Shown: positions 8,473 through 25,076, counted from the first letter of the stretch. The stretch is DNA of 64,000 nucleotides from an uncultured Collinsella sp. (GCA_902493985.1 CABURR010000002.1:1-64000); one strand, 5' to 3'. The notes: generated by a model from the sequence alone, not told the origin. Numbers and translations: made by a program.

Positions 8473-8850
8473 ATGGCTAAGCTTACCACCGATGAGATCA
8501 TCGATGCTCTTAAGGAAATGACCCTTCTCGAGGCTTCCGAGCTCGTCAAGGCTATCGAGGACACCTTCGGCGTTTCCGCCGCTGCTCCTGCCGCTGTTGT
8601 CGCCGCTCCCGCTGCTGGCGCTGCTGAGGCCGAGGAGAAGACCGAGTTTGACGTCGTGCTCGAGGGCTTCGGCGACAACAAGATCCAGGTCATCAAGGCC
8701 GTCCGTGAGCTCACCAACCTTGGCCTGAAGGAGGCCAAGGAGGTCGTCGAGGGCGCTCCCAAGGCTGTTCTCGAGGGTGCCAAGAAGGAGGACGCCGAGG
8801 CTGCCAAGGAGAAGCTCGAGGCTGCTGGCGCTGCTGTCACCCTCAAGTAA
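8473..8850 (+). CDS. rplL: 50S ribosomal protein L7/L12
   Basis: Stalk protein that recruits translation GTPases, 125 residues. N-terminal dimerisation domain, an Ala/Pro-rich hinge (about residues 35-55), and a C-terminal domain with [20 protein letters not shown] and [16 protein letters not shown]. The ATG at 8473 is chosen over an in-frame upstream codon because AAAGGA at 8459-8464 is correctly spaced and MAKLTTDE is the usual L12 start. Followed by an intrinsic terminator. Confidence 0.98.
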   Translation: MAKLTTDEIIDALKEMTLLEASELVKAIEDTFGVSAAAPAAVVAAPAAGAAEAEEKTEFDVVLEGFGDNKIQVIKAVRELTNLGLKEAKEVVEGAPKAVLEGAKKEDAEAAKEKLEAAGAAVTLK

Positions 8851-9164
8851 TCAGGCTTTCTCGCCAGATTTCTTTGCAGACGGGGTTCGCATTGCGAGCC
8901 CCGTCTTTTTTGTTTTTCGGTCCCTCGACATCGGTAGCTCAAACTGCCATGTTCTGTGATTTGCGTCGTATCGGGCACCCTGCCGTTGGGCAATAAAATT
9001 GCACCATTCGAGCAATAATTTGCGTTGACCTGCTGAAGAATTGTCTCTGCCTTGTAGCGACATATAGTTCCAGCGGTAAGATGCTTAGGTATCGCAATTT
9101 GGTCTGCGGCTGTGTGCCGCACGCATGGGGCGCTTTTGCGCCTGCGAAAGGATCTTTGAATAAC
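8851..9164. other. rplL-galU intergenic region
   Basis: After the terminator the region holds an AT-rich stretch with GCCGTTGGGCAATAAAAT (8982-8999), a motif that recurs upstream of ridA, and a GTTGAC at 9024-9029. No convincing complete promoter or small gene was found. Confidence 0.4.
8879..8917 (+). terminator. Terminator of rplJ-rplL
   Basis: GACGGGG (8879-8885) pairs with CCCCGTC (8899-8905), followed by a T-rich run to 8917. Confidence 0.9.
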
Positions 9165-10073
9165 ATGAAGGCAATCATCCCCGCCGCCGGTCTTGGCACG
9201 CGTTTTCTGCCTGGCACTAAGTGCACGCCCAAAGAGATGCTGCCGGTGCTCGACAAGCCCGTCATTCAGTATGTCGTTGAGGAGGCGCTCGACCCCGAGG
9301 AGGTCGACGATGCCATCATCGTTACTTCTCCCGGCAAGCCCGAGCTGCTGAACTACTTCCAGCCCGATCGCTCGCTCGAGAACCTGCTGCGCGAGCGCGG
9401 CAAGAACGCCTATGCCGATGCCGTCGCCCACGCTGGCGGTATGCCGGTCGACTTCCGTTATCAGTACGAGCCCAAGGGCCTCGGCCATGCTATCCGCTCT
9501 GCTGCCGACGCCGTGGCAGGGGAGAACTTCCTGGTTCTTCTGGGCGACTACGTTGTGCCTAACCGCGACATCTGCGACAAGATGCTCGCCGTTTCCAAGG
9601 AGCACGGTGGCGCTTCGGTTATCGCCGTCGCTGCTTGCTCGCCCGAGGAAGTCAGCCGCTACGGCGTTATCGCCGGCGAGCGCGTCGGTTCGCTCGAGGG
9701 CGCCGAGGACGTTGCCGATGCAGAGCCGGGCGCTGTCTGGCGTATCGGCGGTCTGGTCGAGAAGCCCGCTCCCGAGGCTGCTCCGTCCAACCTGTACATC
9801 GTCGGCCGCTATCTGCTGAGCCCGCTGGTCATGGACCTGCTGGCAGATCAGCAGGCCGGCAAGGGCGGCGAGATCCAGCTCACCGACGCCATGGCCCGTT
9901 CGCTCGACCGCGAGGCCATGTATGCCGTCGTCATCGACCCGCTGTCGGGCTACGACACCGGCACTCCCTCTGGCTGGATGGCCACCAACGCCCTCATGGC
10001 TGCAAGCGATCCCCGCTTTGCCGGCGCCTTCTGGGACGTCATCGACGAGCGCGGCGGATTGATGCGCAAGTAA
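9165..10073 (+). CDS. galU: UTP-glucose-1-phosphate uridylyltransferase
   Basis: Makes UDP-glucose from glucose-1-phosphate and UTP for cell-envelope glycan synthesis; 302 residues. The nucleotide-binding signature GLGTRFLPGTKCTPKEMLPV is near the N-terminus, followed by KPVIQYVVEEA, PKGLGHAI and LLGDYVV. The KGGEIQLTDA and YDTGTPSGW elements close the active site. ATG 9165 gives the standard MKAIIPAAG start. GAAAGGA at 9145-9151 is slightly far, so a TTG at 9156 is a minor alternative. It lies alone between terminators. Confidence 0.95.
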   Translation: MKAIIPAAGLGTRFLPGTKCTPKEMLPVLDKPVIQYVVEEALDPEEVDDAIIVTSPGKPELLNYFQPDRSLENLLRERGKNAYADAVAHAGGMPVDFRYQYEPKGLGHAIRSAADAVAGENFLVLLGDYVVPNRDICDKMLAVSKEHGGASVIAVAACSPEEVSRYGVIAGERVGSLEGAEDVADAEPGAVWRIGGLVEKPAPEAAPSNLYIVGRYLLSPLVMDLLADQQAGKGGEIQLTDAMARSLDREAMYAVVIDPLSGYDTGTPSGWMATNALMAASDPRFAGAFWDVIDERGGLMRK

Positions 10074-10093
10074 GCCTTCGGACATCGACATTT

Positions 10094-10126
10094 ACGGGCG
10101 CGGACCTCGGTTCGCGCCCGTTTTTT
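10094..10126 (+). terminator. Terminator of galU
   Basis: ACGGGCGCG (10094-10102) pairs with CGCGCCCGT (10113-10121), then six T. Confidence 0.9.
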
Positions 10127-10169
10127 ATAAGAGCTGCGATTGCCGGCTCTCTGTTCACAGAAAATATAT

Positions 10170-10181
10170 GAACATATGTTC
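10170..10181. promoter_or_regulatory. LexA/SOS-box-like palindrome upstream of rpoB
   Basis: Perfect 12-bp palindrome GAACATATGTTC, matching the Gram-positive/actinobacterial LexA core GAAC-N4-GTTC. It lies about 100 bp upstream of the putative rpoB promoter and 191 bp from its start codon. Binding is inferred from sequence alone. Confidence 0.45.
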
Positions 10182-10259
10182 GATACACATACATCTACCT
10201 GCGTGTTTTCTGTCGAAAAACTTTGCTACTCCAAAAACTCAATCGCGTCAAGGCTTTTC

Positions 10260-10287
10260 TTGCCCAACGGTCGCTACCTGATAAACT
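10260..10287 (+). promoter_or_regulatory. Putative promoter of rpoB-rpoC
   Basis: TTGCCC (10260-10265), 16-bp spacer, TAAACT (10282-10287), 73 bp before the rpoB GTG. The -35 overlaps TTGCCCAACGG, the reverse complement of a motif seen at 8983-8993. Confidence 0.4.
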
Positions 10288-10360
10288 ATTAGGTTGCGAT
10301 AACTGGCGAAGCTATGCCTCGCCAACCCACCGAGCATTTCCGTGAAGGAGGAAAAACCTG

Positions 10361-13852
<3,492 letters not shown>

Positions 13853-13858
13853 TTGACT

Positions 13859-18337
<4,479 letters not shown>

Positions 18338-18363
18338 TTTCCAAGTACGTTAACCGTCCTTCC

Positions 18364-18400
18364 AAAGACCCGTTTCCCAACAGGGAAGCGGGTCTTTTTT
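18364..18400 (+). terminator. Terminator of rpoB-rpoC
   Basis: AAAGACCCG (18364-18372) and CGGGTCTTT (18389-18397) with inner TTCCC/GGGAA, then a T run to 18400. Confidence 0.92.
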
Positions 18401-18411
18401 GTTGAAGAAAA

Positions 18412-18448
18412 CCTGCCAAAAAGGGACAGGTTTATTTTGGTAGGTTTT
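18412..18448. repeat. Left 37-bp inverted repeat of sigma cassette
   Basis: Begins CCTGCCAAAAAGG and ends GGTTTT. Its reverse complement occurs at 20223-20259 with 35 of 37 positions identical. A 24-bp part recurs at 46292-46315 in the orientation of the right copy. It brackets the ECF sigma/anti-sigma pair. Confidence 0.75.
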
Positions 18449-18538
18449 TCCTGCTTGAATTTGAAACATTCCGTTCGGTCAAAGCGTATCTATGGTGAGG
18501 GCCTCAGCAAGAAACATCAGCATCACCGGGAGGTGATT

Positions 18539-19057
18539 ATGGAAGAACAAGCTTTTAGACAGGCGGTTGAAGATCACAGGGATGTCGTGTTTCGAATCGC
18601 ATTGACGTACCTGCGCGATCGTGCCGATGCCGACGATATTGCCCAAGATGTCTTTCTTAAGCTGCTTAAAAGCGATGGACATTTTGAGAGTTGGGAGCAT
18701 CTTCGCCGCTGGCTTATCCGGGTCACGATCAATGAATGCAAATCGCTCTTTCGAAAGCAGTGGAGACGCGTGGAGGATATTGAGAACCTGGCCGGTTCGC
18801 TATCGGTAGCGCAGGATGAGACCAGGGCTGTCCTGTCGGACGTTATGCGACTTCCGGAACGATTCCGTATCCCCATCGTGCTCTATTACTATCTGGGCTT
18901 TTCGACCTCAGAGATTGCCGAGTTGTTGCATGTACCAGCCGCGACCGTTCGAACGCGTTTAGCTCGTGGTCGATCGAAGCTCAAATTCATCCTAGAGGAG
19001 GGCGACCGTGAAATCCAACCAAATCAAGCAGGCCTTCGAGTCCATCCAAGCCGATAG
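18539..19057 (+). CDS. ECF-type RNA polymerase sigma factor
   Basis: Sigma-70 family group 4 (ECF) factor of 172 residues. Region 2 is seen in DVVFRIALTYLRDRADADDI and AQDVFLKLL; region 4 in LPERFRIPIVLYYYLGFSTS with a helix-turn-helix EIAELLHVPAATVRTRLARG. ATG 18539 is chosen for GGGAGG at 18528-18533; an upstream in-frame ATG at 18437 lies inside the inverted repeat. The gene overlaps the downstream membrane protein by 50 nt, the usual sigma/anti-sigma arrangement. Codon use is more AT-rich than the flanking ribosomal operons, suggesting an accessory cassette. Confidence 0.9.
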   Translation: MEEQAFRQAVEDHRDVVFRIALTYLRDRADADDIAQDVFLKLLKSDGHFESWEHLRRWLIRVTINECKSLFRKQWRRVEDIENLAGSLSVAQDETRAVLSDVMRLPERFRIPIVLYYYLGFSTSEIAELLHVPAATVRTRLARGRSKLKFILEEGDREIQPNQAGLRVHPSR

Positions 19058-20084
19058 CAATCTTGCAGATCGCGTCCTTAATACCGCTGCGGGTGAGCCG
19101 CTTCATCGAAAGGGCCACGCGAAGTCTCTCTATGTTGCCGTAATCGGATGTCTCGCCGGAGTGTTGGCGACCGGAGGGGTCGCCTACGCCGTTATCAATT
19201 CCAGCTATTTTGCCTCAGCCTGGGGAAACCACGGCAATGGGGATTCCATTACCTGGACCAACGGCGGCTCATCGGGGGCTAAATACACCTACACCAGAGA
19301 GTTTGGTGACGGCATTGCGCCCCAAAGCCTGGAGGGTGCAGTCCAGAAGGTTAATCTGTCCGTCGAGGGTAACGGCTATACGCTTGATATCCATGAGATG
19401 GCTATCGATAAAAACGGTTGCGGTGCCGTGACGTTTACGCTGTCCAATCCAAATGGCGTTAACTACTACAAGCCGGCAGCAGAGACGGGCGAACTTGTTC
19501 TCTATGGTGAAGAAGAACAAGGCATCGGCACGCCCAGCATGAACTTCGGCGAGGAATGGGCTGACACACGCTGCACCATTGATAAGGACACATCAAGCGA
19601 CACGGTCATTAATGGCACGATGTACTTTGCCTCTATGGATCGCGAGCGAGGTTTTCAACATGCGGTCACCTGGAATATCTCGTGGACCGAGGGCGAAGGC
19701 GAGGATGCGAAGCCGTTCGAGGCATCGACGCCCGAGTTTAGCGTTGGAGCTTACGTCGATACAAAGGAACTCCGCTCCGATGACTCGCCTCTCGAGATCA
19801 GCCCGTTTTCTATCCAGACACACATCGATGATCTGGGCATTGATGCAGTTGATAATAAGCTGACCGTCAGCTACAAGGATGGATCGGAGCAGATTGTCGA
19901 AGATGACGACGAAGGGGTGTTCAACTTATATTTTTCTTATGCGCGCAATAGCGGAGAGAACATCTGGCTGCCAACGAAGTTGATCGATGTCGACCAAGTG
20001 GTCTCAGTAACGCTTGAGGGCACGAGGTGCACGTCAACAGGAGAGACCGAAACAGAAGTACCCTTTACCATCGTTTATTCGTAA
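19008..20084 (+). CDS. Probable membrane anti-sigma factor (DUF4179-like)
   Basis: Single-pass membrane protein of 358 residues. A 40-residue cytoplasmic head (KQAFESIQADSNLADRVLNT) precedes one hydrophobic helix at about 41-63. The large extracytoplasmic part is rich in beta-strand-like sequence (NLSVEGNGYTLDIHEMAIDK). Head, helix and position resemble DUF4179-type proteins encoded next to ECF sigma factors in Firmicutes and Coriobacteria. The GTG start with GAGGAGG (18995-19001) lies inside the sigma gene, so translation is coupled. No zinc-binding HxxxCxxC motif is present, so it is not a classic ZAS anti-sigma factor. The anti-sigma role is inferred from context. Confidence 0.72.
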   Translation: MKSNQIKQAFESIQADSNLADRVLNTAAGEPLHRKGHAKSLYVAVIGCLAGVLATGGVAYAVINSSYFASAWGNHGNGDSITWTNGGSSGAKYTYTREFGDGIAPQSLEGAVQKVNLSVEGNGYTLDIHEMAIDKNGCGAVTFTLSNPNGVNYYKPAAETGELVLYGEEEQGIGTPSMNFGEEWADTRCTIDKDTSSDTVINGTMYFASMDRERGFQHAVTWNISWTEGEGEDAKPFEASTPEFSVGAYVDTKELRSDDSPLEISPFSIQTHIDDLGIDAVDNKLTVSYKDGSEQIVEDDDEGVFNLYFSYARNSGENIWLPTKLIDVDQVVSVTLEGTRCTSTGETETEVPFTIVYS

Positions 20085-20090
20085 AGTCTG

Positions 20091-20122
20091 GGCCGCTTCC
20101 CAAGGGGGGAAGCGGCCTTTTT
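20091..20122 (+). terminator. Terminator of the sigma/anti-sigma operon
   Basis: GGCCGCTTCC (20091-20100) pairs with GGAAGCGGCC (20108-20117), then TTTTT. Confidence 0.92.
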
Positions 20123-20222
20123 AGCGTTATATGGACGAGTGGATTGGACGTTATTCGTCTGATTCTCGGAAGAACGTGGCAAATGGATGCGGATCACCGT
20201 GAAGAGTGGTGTTTTCCCAGAT

Positions 20223-20259
20223 AAAACCGACCAAAATAAACCTGTTCCTTTTTGGCAGG
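20223..20259. repeat. Right 37-bp inverted repeat of sigma cassette
   Basis: Reverse complement of 18412-18448 with two mismatches. The pair encloses 1.8 kb carrying the sigma and anti-sigma genes. No transposase lies between them. Confidence 0.75.
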
Positions 20260-20283
20260 GAACGTTGCCCTGACGAGCGCGTC

Positions 20284-20422
20284 GGATTCCCGGGCCGGGC
20301 GGCACAGGGGTTAAGTTTGTCGCGAGTTCCGCACGAGCCGGAGGCCACTTAATGTGGCCTCCGTGCGAGCCAGGACTGTAGAGCAGCAAACTTAAACAGC
20401 GGGCCGCCCGGACCGGGAATCC
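20284..20422 (+). repeat. Long palindromic element, copy B (upstream of rpsL)
   Basis: Outer arms 20284-20303 and 20403-20422 are complementary at 19 of 20 positions; inner TTAAGTTT (20311-20318) pairs with AAACTTAA (20388-20395). The core holds TTCCGCACG, an apical hairpin with CACTTAATGTG, and AGGACTGTAGAGCAGC. Segments 20311-20335 and 20372-20395 are identical to 37587-37611 and 37648-37671 of copy C, while the GC-rich outer arms are unrelated. It precedes the rpsL promoter by 85 bp. Confidence 0.75.
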
Positions 20423-20506
20423 GCCCCCGCGCACCGAAGGGGATTCCTTTTGTGTAGGCTTTGCGGAAATATACTCATTTTGGGATACGCCCGGCGGCGT
20501 GGTCTG

Positions 20507-20535
20507 TTGACGGCACAGCTAACGCCACGTATCCT
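20507..20535 (+). promoter_or_regulatory. Promoter of the str operon (rpsL)
   Basis: TTGACG (20507-20512), 17-bp spacer, TATCCT (20530-20535), 94 bp before the start codon. Just upstream at 20483-20502 is a GGATACGCCCG motif that is also found in the rplC and rplB leaders. Confidence 0.65.
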
Positions 20536-20628
20536 ATCGAACTGCGTGTTTCGTAGGGGGATGCTGACCCCTCGATTCAAGCCGTTGCACTTTACAGAAA
20601 GCTGGAATCATTCGAGAAGGAGTACGCT

Positions 20629-21006
20629 TTGCCTACTATTAACCAGCTGGTTCGCCAGGGCCGTCGTTCCGTGCCCAAGAAGTCCAAGAACGCTGCTCTG
20701 CAGCACAACTCCCAGAAGCGCGGCGTGTGCACCCGCGTCTTCACCACGAGCCCCAAGAAGCCGAACTCGGCTCTTCGTAAGGTTGCCCGTGTTCGCCTCG
20801 TCAACGGCATCGAAGTTACTGCTTACATCCCGGGTGAGGGCCACAACCTGCAGGAGCACTCCATCGTGCTCGTCCGCGGCGGTCGTGTCCGTGACCTCCC
20901 TGGTGTCCGTTATCACGTCATCCGTGGCGCCTACGACGCTGCTCCGGTCCAGAACCGTATGCAGGCCCGTTCCAAGTACGGTGCTAAGCGCCCCAAGGCT
21001 AAATAA
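20629..21006 (+). CDS. rpsL: 30S ribosomal protein S12
   Basis: Decoding-centre protein, 125 residues, with [11 protein letters not shown] at the N-terminus and [23 protein letters not shown] start is supported by AGAAGGAG about 6 nt upstream and by the standard N-terminus. Residue 88, in [13 protein letters not shown], is Arg where most bacteria have Lys. Lys88-to-Arg is a known streptomycin-resistance substitution in other species. First gene of rpsL-rpsG-fusA-rpsJ. Confidence 0.98.
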   Translation: MPTINQLVRQGRRSVPKKSKNAALQHNSQKRGVCTRVFTTSPKKPNSALRKVARVRLVNGIEVTAYIPGEGHNLQEHSIVLVRGGRVRDLPGVRYHVIRGAYDAAPVQNRMQARSKYGAKRPKAK

Positions 21007-21079
21007 GCCAGATAACGTTTTGATACTTTCGCCGTGTGCCGCCTAAGCGCCGCACGGTAGACACTTAAGGAGATTTCAC

Positions 21080-21553
21080 ATGCCGCGTCGTGCAGCAGCT
21101 AATCGTCGTGAGGTTCAGCCTGACGCCGTTTACAACAACCGCCTGGTGACTCAGCTCATCAACAAGGTCCTTCTTGACGGCAAGAAGGCCACCGCTGAGC
21201 GCATCGTTTACACCGCTTTCGAGATCGTTGCCGAGAAGTCCGAGGGTGGCGACGCTCTCGCTACCTTCAAGAAGGCTATGGACAACGTCAAGCCTACGCT
21301 CGAGGTTAAGCCCAAGCGTGTCGGTGGCGCTACCTATCAGGTCCCGATGGAGGTCAACTCCCGTCGTTCCACCGCTCTGGGTATCCGCTGGATCGTCAAC
21401 TTCTCCCGCGCTCGCAAGGAGAAGACCATGGCCGAGCGTCTCGCCAACGAGATTCTCGACGCTTCCAACGGCCTGGGCGCTTCCGTCAAGAAGCGTGAGG
21501 ACGTCTTCAAGATGGCCGAGGCCAACCGCGCGTTCTCTCACTATCGTTGGTAA
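21080..21553 (+). CDS. rpsG: 30S ribosomal protein S7
   Basis: Head-assembly protein of the small subunit, 157 residues; starts [19 protein letters not shown] and contains [11 protein letters not shown] and the C-terminal [15 protein letters not shown] precedes the ATG. A small hairpin (CCGTGTG/CGCACGG, 21033-21058) lies in the 73-bp gap from rpsL. Confidence 0.98.
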   Translation: MPRRAAANRREVQPDAVYNNRLVTQLINKVLLDGKKATAERIVYTAFEIVAEKSEGGDALATFKKAMDNVKPTLEVKPKRVGGATYQVPMEVNSRRSTALGIRWIVNFSRARKEKTMAERLANEILDASNGLGASVKKREDVFKMAEANRAFSHYRW

Positions 21554-21572
21554 GTTAAGGTAAGGAACTAAC

Positions 21573-23672
21573 ATGGCTAAGCCTAAGTACAAGCTTTCCG
21601 ATACCCGTAACATCGGCATCATGGCCCACATCGATGCCGGTAAGACCACCACGACCGAGCGTATTCTTTACTACACCGGTAAGACCCACAAGATCGGTGA
21701 GGTCCATGAGGGCGCTGCCACCATGGACTGGATGGTTCAGGAGCAGGAGCGCGGCGTAACCATTACCTCCGCTGCTACCACGTGCTTCTGGAACAAGGAC
21801 GGTAAGGACTACCGCATCCAGATCATCGACACCCCGGGCCACGTTGACTTCACCGCCGAGGTCGAGCGCTGCCTGCGCGTCCTCGATGGCGCTGTCGCCG
21901 TCTTCGACGCCGTTGCCGGCGTTCAGCCCCAGTCTGAGACCGTTTGGCGTCAGGCTTCTACCTTCAACGTCCCCCGCATCGCCTTCATCAACAAGTATGA
22001 CCGCGTGGGCGCTGACTTCTTCAACGCTATCGAGACCATGAAGGATCGTCTCGACGCTAACGCCGTGGCCGCTCAGGTCCCGATGGGCGCCGAGGACAAC
22101 TTCTGGGGCGTCATCGACCTGGTCACCATGACTGCATGGGACTTCAAGGCCGACGAGAAGGGTATGACCTACCCCGAGCCGATGGACGAGATCCCGGCTG
22201 AGTTTGCCGACATCGCTGCCACCAAGCGCGAGGAGCTCCTCGACGCTGCTGCCAGCTTTGACGACGAGCTCATGGAGAAGATCCTCATGGAGGAGGACTT
22301 CACCGTCGAGGAGCTCAAGGCTGCTCTGCGCAAGGGCGTTCTGGCCAACGAGCTCAACCTCGTCTTCGTGGGCTCCGCCTACAAGAACAAGGGCGTCCAG
22401 GAGCTGCTCGACGCTGTCGTCGACTACCTGCCCAGCCCGCTCGACGTTGAGGCCGTCACCGGTACCGATCCGGACACCGGCGAGGAGATCCAGCGTCATC
22501 CTTCCTTCGACGAGCCCTTCTCCGGCCTGGTCTTCAAGATCATGACCGATCCGTTCGTCGGTAAGCTCACCTACGTCCGCGTTTACTCCGGCCGCGCCGA
22601 GTCCGGCTCCTACGTTGTCAACGCTTCCAACGGTCAGCGCGAGCGCCTCGGCCGCATCCTCGAGATGAACGCTGCCGAGCGTATCGACCGTGACGACGCT
22701 GCCGCCGGCGACATCGTCGCTTGCGTCGGCTTCAAGAACTCCACCACCGGTGACACCCTGTGCGCCGAGGGCAAGGAGATCGTCCTCGAGAAGATCGAGT
22801 TCGCTAAGCCCGTTATCGACGTTGCCATCGAGCCCAAGACCAAGGCCGAGCAGGACAAGATGTCCTTGGCTCTGACCAAGCTCGCCGAGGAGGACCCGAC
22901 CTTCCAGGTGTCCACCAACCACGAGACCGGCCAGACCATCATCGCCGGCATGGGCGAGCTGCACCTCGAGATCATCGTCGACCGTCTGCTCCGTGAGTTC
23001 AAGGTTGACGCTAACGTTGGTAAGCCCCAGGTTGCCTACCGCGAGACCGCTGGTCACGACGTCGAGAAGGCTGAGGGCAAGTTCGTCCGTCAGTCCGGTG
23101 GTCGCGGTCAGTACGGCCACGCCGTCATCAAGCTCGAGAAGATGGAGGAGGGCTTCGGCTACGAGTTCGTCAACGCTATCGTCGGCGGCGTCGTGCCCAA
23201 GGAGTACATCCCGTCCATCGACAAGGGCATCCAGGAGGCCCTGAACACCGGTGTTATCGCCGGCTTCCCGGTCCTCGACGTTAAGGTCACCCTGTTCGAC
23301 GGTTCTTACCACGAGGTCGACTCCTCCGAGGCCGCCTTCAAGATCGCCGGTTCCATGGCTATCAAGGACGCCCTCAAGAAGTCCGACCCGCAGCTGCTCG
23401 AGCCGATCATGGCTGTCGAGGTCGAGACTCCCGAGCAGTACATGGGCGACGTTATGGGCAACCTCTCCGGTCGCCGCGGCAAGATCGAGGGCATGGAGGA
23501 TCGCAAGAACAGCAAGCTCATCCGTGCCAAGGTGCCGCTGGGCGAGATGTTCGGTTACGCTACCGACCTTCGCTCCCAGACCCAGGGCCGTGCATCCTAC
23601 ACGATGCAGTTCGACTCTTATGAGCCCGCGCCCAAGTCCATCGTGGACGAGGTCATGAGCAAGAACGCCTAA
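21573..23672 (+). CDS. fusA: Elongation factor G
   Basis: Ribosomal translocase GTPase, 699 residues. G1 is [16 protein letters not shown]3 DTPGHVDF, G4 NKYDR; the effector region has [11 protein letters not shown]. Domains III-V continue through [25 protein letters not shown] and [13 protein letters not shown]. It lies 19 nt after rpsG in the str operon. The tuf gene that usually follows fusA is absent here; rpsJ comes next. Confidence 0.98.
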   Translation: MAKPKYKLSDTRNIGIMAHIDAGKTTTTERILYYTGKTHKIGEVHEGAATMDWMVQEQERGVTITSAATTCFWNKDGKDYRIQIIDTPGHVDFTAEVERCLRVLDGAVAVFDAVAGVQPQSETVWRQASTFNVPRIAFINKYDRVGADFFNAIETMKDRLDANAVAAQVPMGAEDNFWGVIDLVTMTAWDFKADEKGMTYPEPMDEIPAEFADIAATKREELLDAAASFDDELMEKILMEEDFTVEELKAALRKGVLANELNLVFVGSAYKNKGVQELLDAVVDYLPSPLDVEAVTGTDPDTGEEIQRHPSFDEPFSGLVFKIMTDPFVGKLTYVRVYSGRAESGSYVVNASNGQRERLGRILEMNAAERIDRDDAAAGDIVACVGFKNSTTGDTLCAEGKEIVLEKIEFAKPVIDVAIEPKTKAEQDKMSLALTKLAEEDPTFQVSTNHETGQTIIAGMGELHLEIIVDRLLREFKVDANVGKPQVAYRETAGHDVEKAEGKFVRQSGGRGQYGHAVIKLEKMEEGFGYEFVNAIVGGVVPKEYIPSIDKGIQEALNTGVIAGFPVLDVKVTLFDGSYHEVDSSEAAFKIAGSMAIKDALKKSDPQLLEPIMAVEVETPEQYMGDVMGNLSGRRGKIEGMEDRKNSKLIRAKVPLGEMFGYATDLRSQTQGRASYTMQFDSYEPAPKSIVDEVMSKNA

Positions 23673-23732
23673 GTTCGAGCTCCCTGTTACGTAATCCGCG
23701 AGAACGTCTCTCGCACTCTTTGGAGGTTTAAG

Positions 23733-24041
23733 TTGGCTACCCAGAAGATCCGCATTCGCCTCAAGGGCTATGATCACGAGGTCGTCGATCAGTCCGCGAA
23801 GCTTATCGTTGAGACCGCTCAGAAGACCGGCGCTCGCGTTTCCGGTCCTGTCCCCCTGCCCACCGAGCGCAACCTGTACACGGTTATCCGCTCGCCGCAC
23901 GTGAACAAGGACTCCCGTGAGCAGTTCGAGATGCGCACCCACAAGCGCCTCATCGACATCCTCGACCCCACCTCGGGCACTGTTGATTCGCTCATGCGTC
24001 TCGACCTCCCCGCTGGCGTCGACATCGACATCAAGCTCTAA
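23733..24041 (+). CDS. rpsJ: 30S ribosomal protein S10
   Basis: S10/NusE, 102 residues, shared by the ribosome and the antitermination complex. Diagnostic stretches are [37 protein letters not shown] and [16 protein letters not shown] start follows GGAGG at 23721-23725. It is located after fusA and is followed by a strong terminator, not by rplC, which begins 14 kb downstream. The usual str-S10 continuity is therefore interrupted between rpsJ and rplC. Confidence 0.98.
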   Translation: MATQKIRIRLKGYDHEVVDQSAKLIVETAQKTGARVSGPVPLPTERNLYTVIRSPHVNKDSREQFEMRTHKRLIDILDPTSGTVDSLMRLDLPAGVDIDIKL

Positions 24042-24061
24042 GCGATATCGCTCATAGCTTA

Positions 24062-24099
24062 AAGGGCCCCGCTGCCGTTACGGTAGCGGGGCCCTTTTG
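24062..24099 (+). terminator. Terminator of the str operon
   Basis: A long GC stem (AAGGGCCCCGCT with AGCGGGGCCCTT, inner CCG/CGG) spans 24062-24096, followed by TTTTGTTTT. Confidence 0.93.
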
Positions 24100-24157
24100 T
24101 TTTGAGTTTAGATTTTGGGATAGCGAATTCGTCTGCCGAGCCGACGGCTGCGGCGCC

Positions 24158-24934
24158 CTATTCGCTCAGGGGGCGCAAGGATGCTTCTTCGAAGTGGAAG
24201 ACGCACAAGCCGCTCTCGGTCTCAATGCATGCGCGGCCGCAATCGTCGACCGTTCTAAATATGCCTCGTGCCAGCTCGTCTCCAGCGGGGGAGCGGGCGA
24301 TAACGTGCTTCCCGATCCAATTAAGGTGGGCGATATATTCGTCGTGGACGGGCGCGAGCGGACCGGCATCTTCTTCCTTGGCGTTGAGGCGCTCTGCCCA
24401 GGCATCTGCAGCGTCTATAACTGCGTGATAGACCTCATCGAGGAGCATGTCGACGGCAGGTACGCTCTCGTTGAGATCCGAGAGACCGATTGCCGGCAGG
24501 CCGCCATCGGGCACCTCTTGGGGCGCATAGTTCACATTGACGCCAATGCCGCAGACGGCGAAAGGTTTGCCTTCGTTATCGCGTGCGGCCTCGACCAGAA
24601 TGCCGCCGAGCTTGCGTCCTCGCGCGACAAGGTCGTTGGGCCATTTAAGGCGAATCTCGTTTGCAAGACCCTGCTTTTCGAGTGCTTCGAGCACCGCTAG
24701 GCCGCTGACGGCGGCAAGACCAGAGAACTTTGCAGGATTAACGCAGGGGCGCAGGACAAGCGAAAGCAATAAGTTGCCGACGGTTGAGTCCCACTTGTGC
24801 CCGCGCCGGCCGCGCCCTGCTGTTTGAGCCCGGGCGGCAAGTCCTGTGCCGTGCGGCGCTCCCTGTTTTCCTGCTTCGAGCAGGTCATCGTTGGTCGATC
24901 CGGTTACGTCGACTATCGTTAAACGAGAATCCAT
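24158..24934 (-). CDS. birA: Biotin-[acetyl-CoA-carboxylase] ligase
   Basis: Activates biotin and attaches it to AccB, whose gene lies in the facing operon; 258 residues. The N-terminus enters directly at the catalytic domain (DVTGSTNDDLLEAG), so it lacks the winged-helix repressor domain of E. coli BirA and is a class I ligase. GRGRRGHKWDS is the adenylate-binding loop and RLKWPNDLVARGRKLGGIL the active-site region; the small C-terminal domain follows. AGGAGG precedes the ATG on the minus strand. Its promoter must lie in the region shared with fabH, close to the two operator-like sites at 25029-25093. Confidence 0.93.
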   Translation of the reverse strand: MDSRLTIVDVTGSTNDDLLEAGKQGAPHGTGLAARAQTAGRGRRGHKWDSTVGNLLLSLVLRPCVNPAKFSGLAAVSGLAVLEALEKQGLANEIRLKWPNDLVARGRKLGGILVEAARDNEGKPFAVCGIGVNVNYAPQEVPDGGLPAIGLSDLNESVPAVDMLLDEVYHAVIDAADAWAERLNAKEEDAGPLAPVHDEYIAHLNWIGKHVIARSPAGDELARGIFRTVDDCGRACIETESGLCVFHFEEASLRPLSE

Positions 24935-25028
24935 AACAGCTGCTACCTCCTAAGTAAATAAGGCAATCGCGCAATGGTGTCGAGAGATAGACACAATGTG
25001 AAGCCTTTGTCGCATTTGGACAATTTAA

Positions 25029-25045
25029 TGTTAACACGTCAACAA
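25029..25045. promoter_or_regulatory. Operator-like site 1 of the fatty acid operon
   Basis: TGTTAACACGTCAACAA, an imperfect palindrome of form TGTTNACNNGTNAACA. A second copy at 25077-25093 differs at one base. A possible -10 (TATCCT, 25060-25065) lies between them. A fatty-acid regulator is the natural candidate, but none is encoded nearby. Confidence 0.55.
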
Positions 25046-25076
25046 AGACTGAAATGCGTTATCCTCTCTTGGTCGA

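Noticed and set aside
21555..23942. 795-codon minus-strand frame opposite fusA
   Set aside because: Shadow of fusA codon bias.
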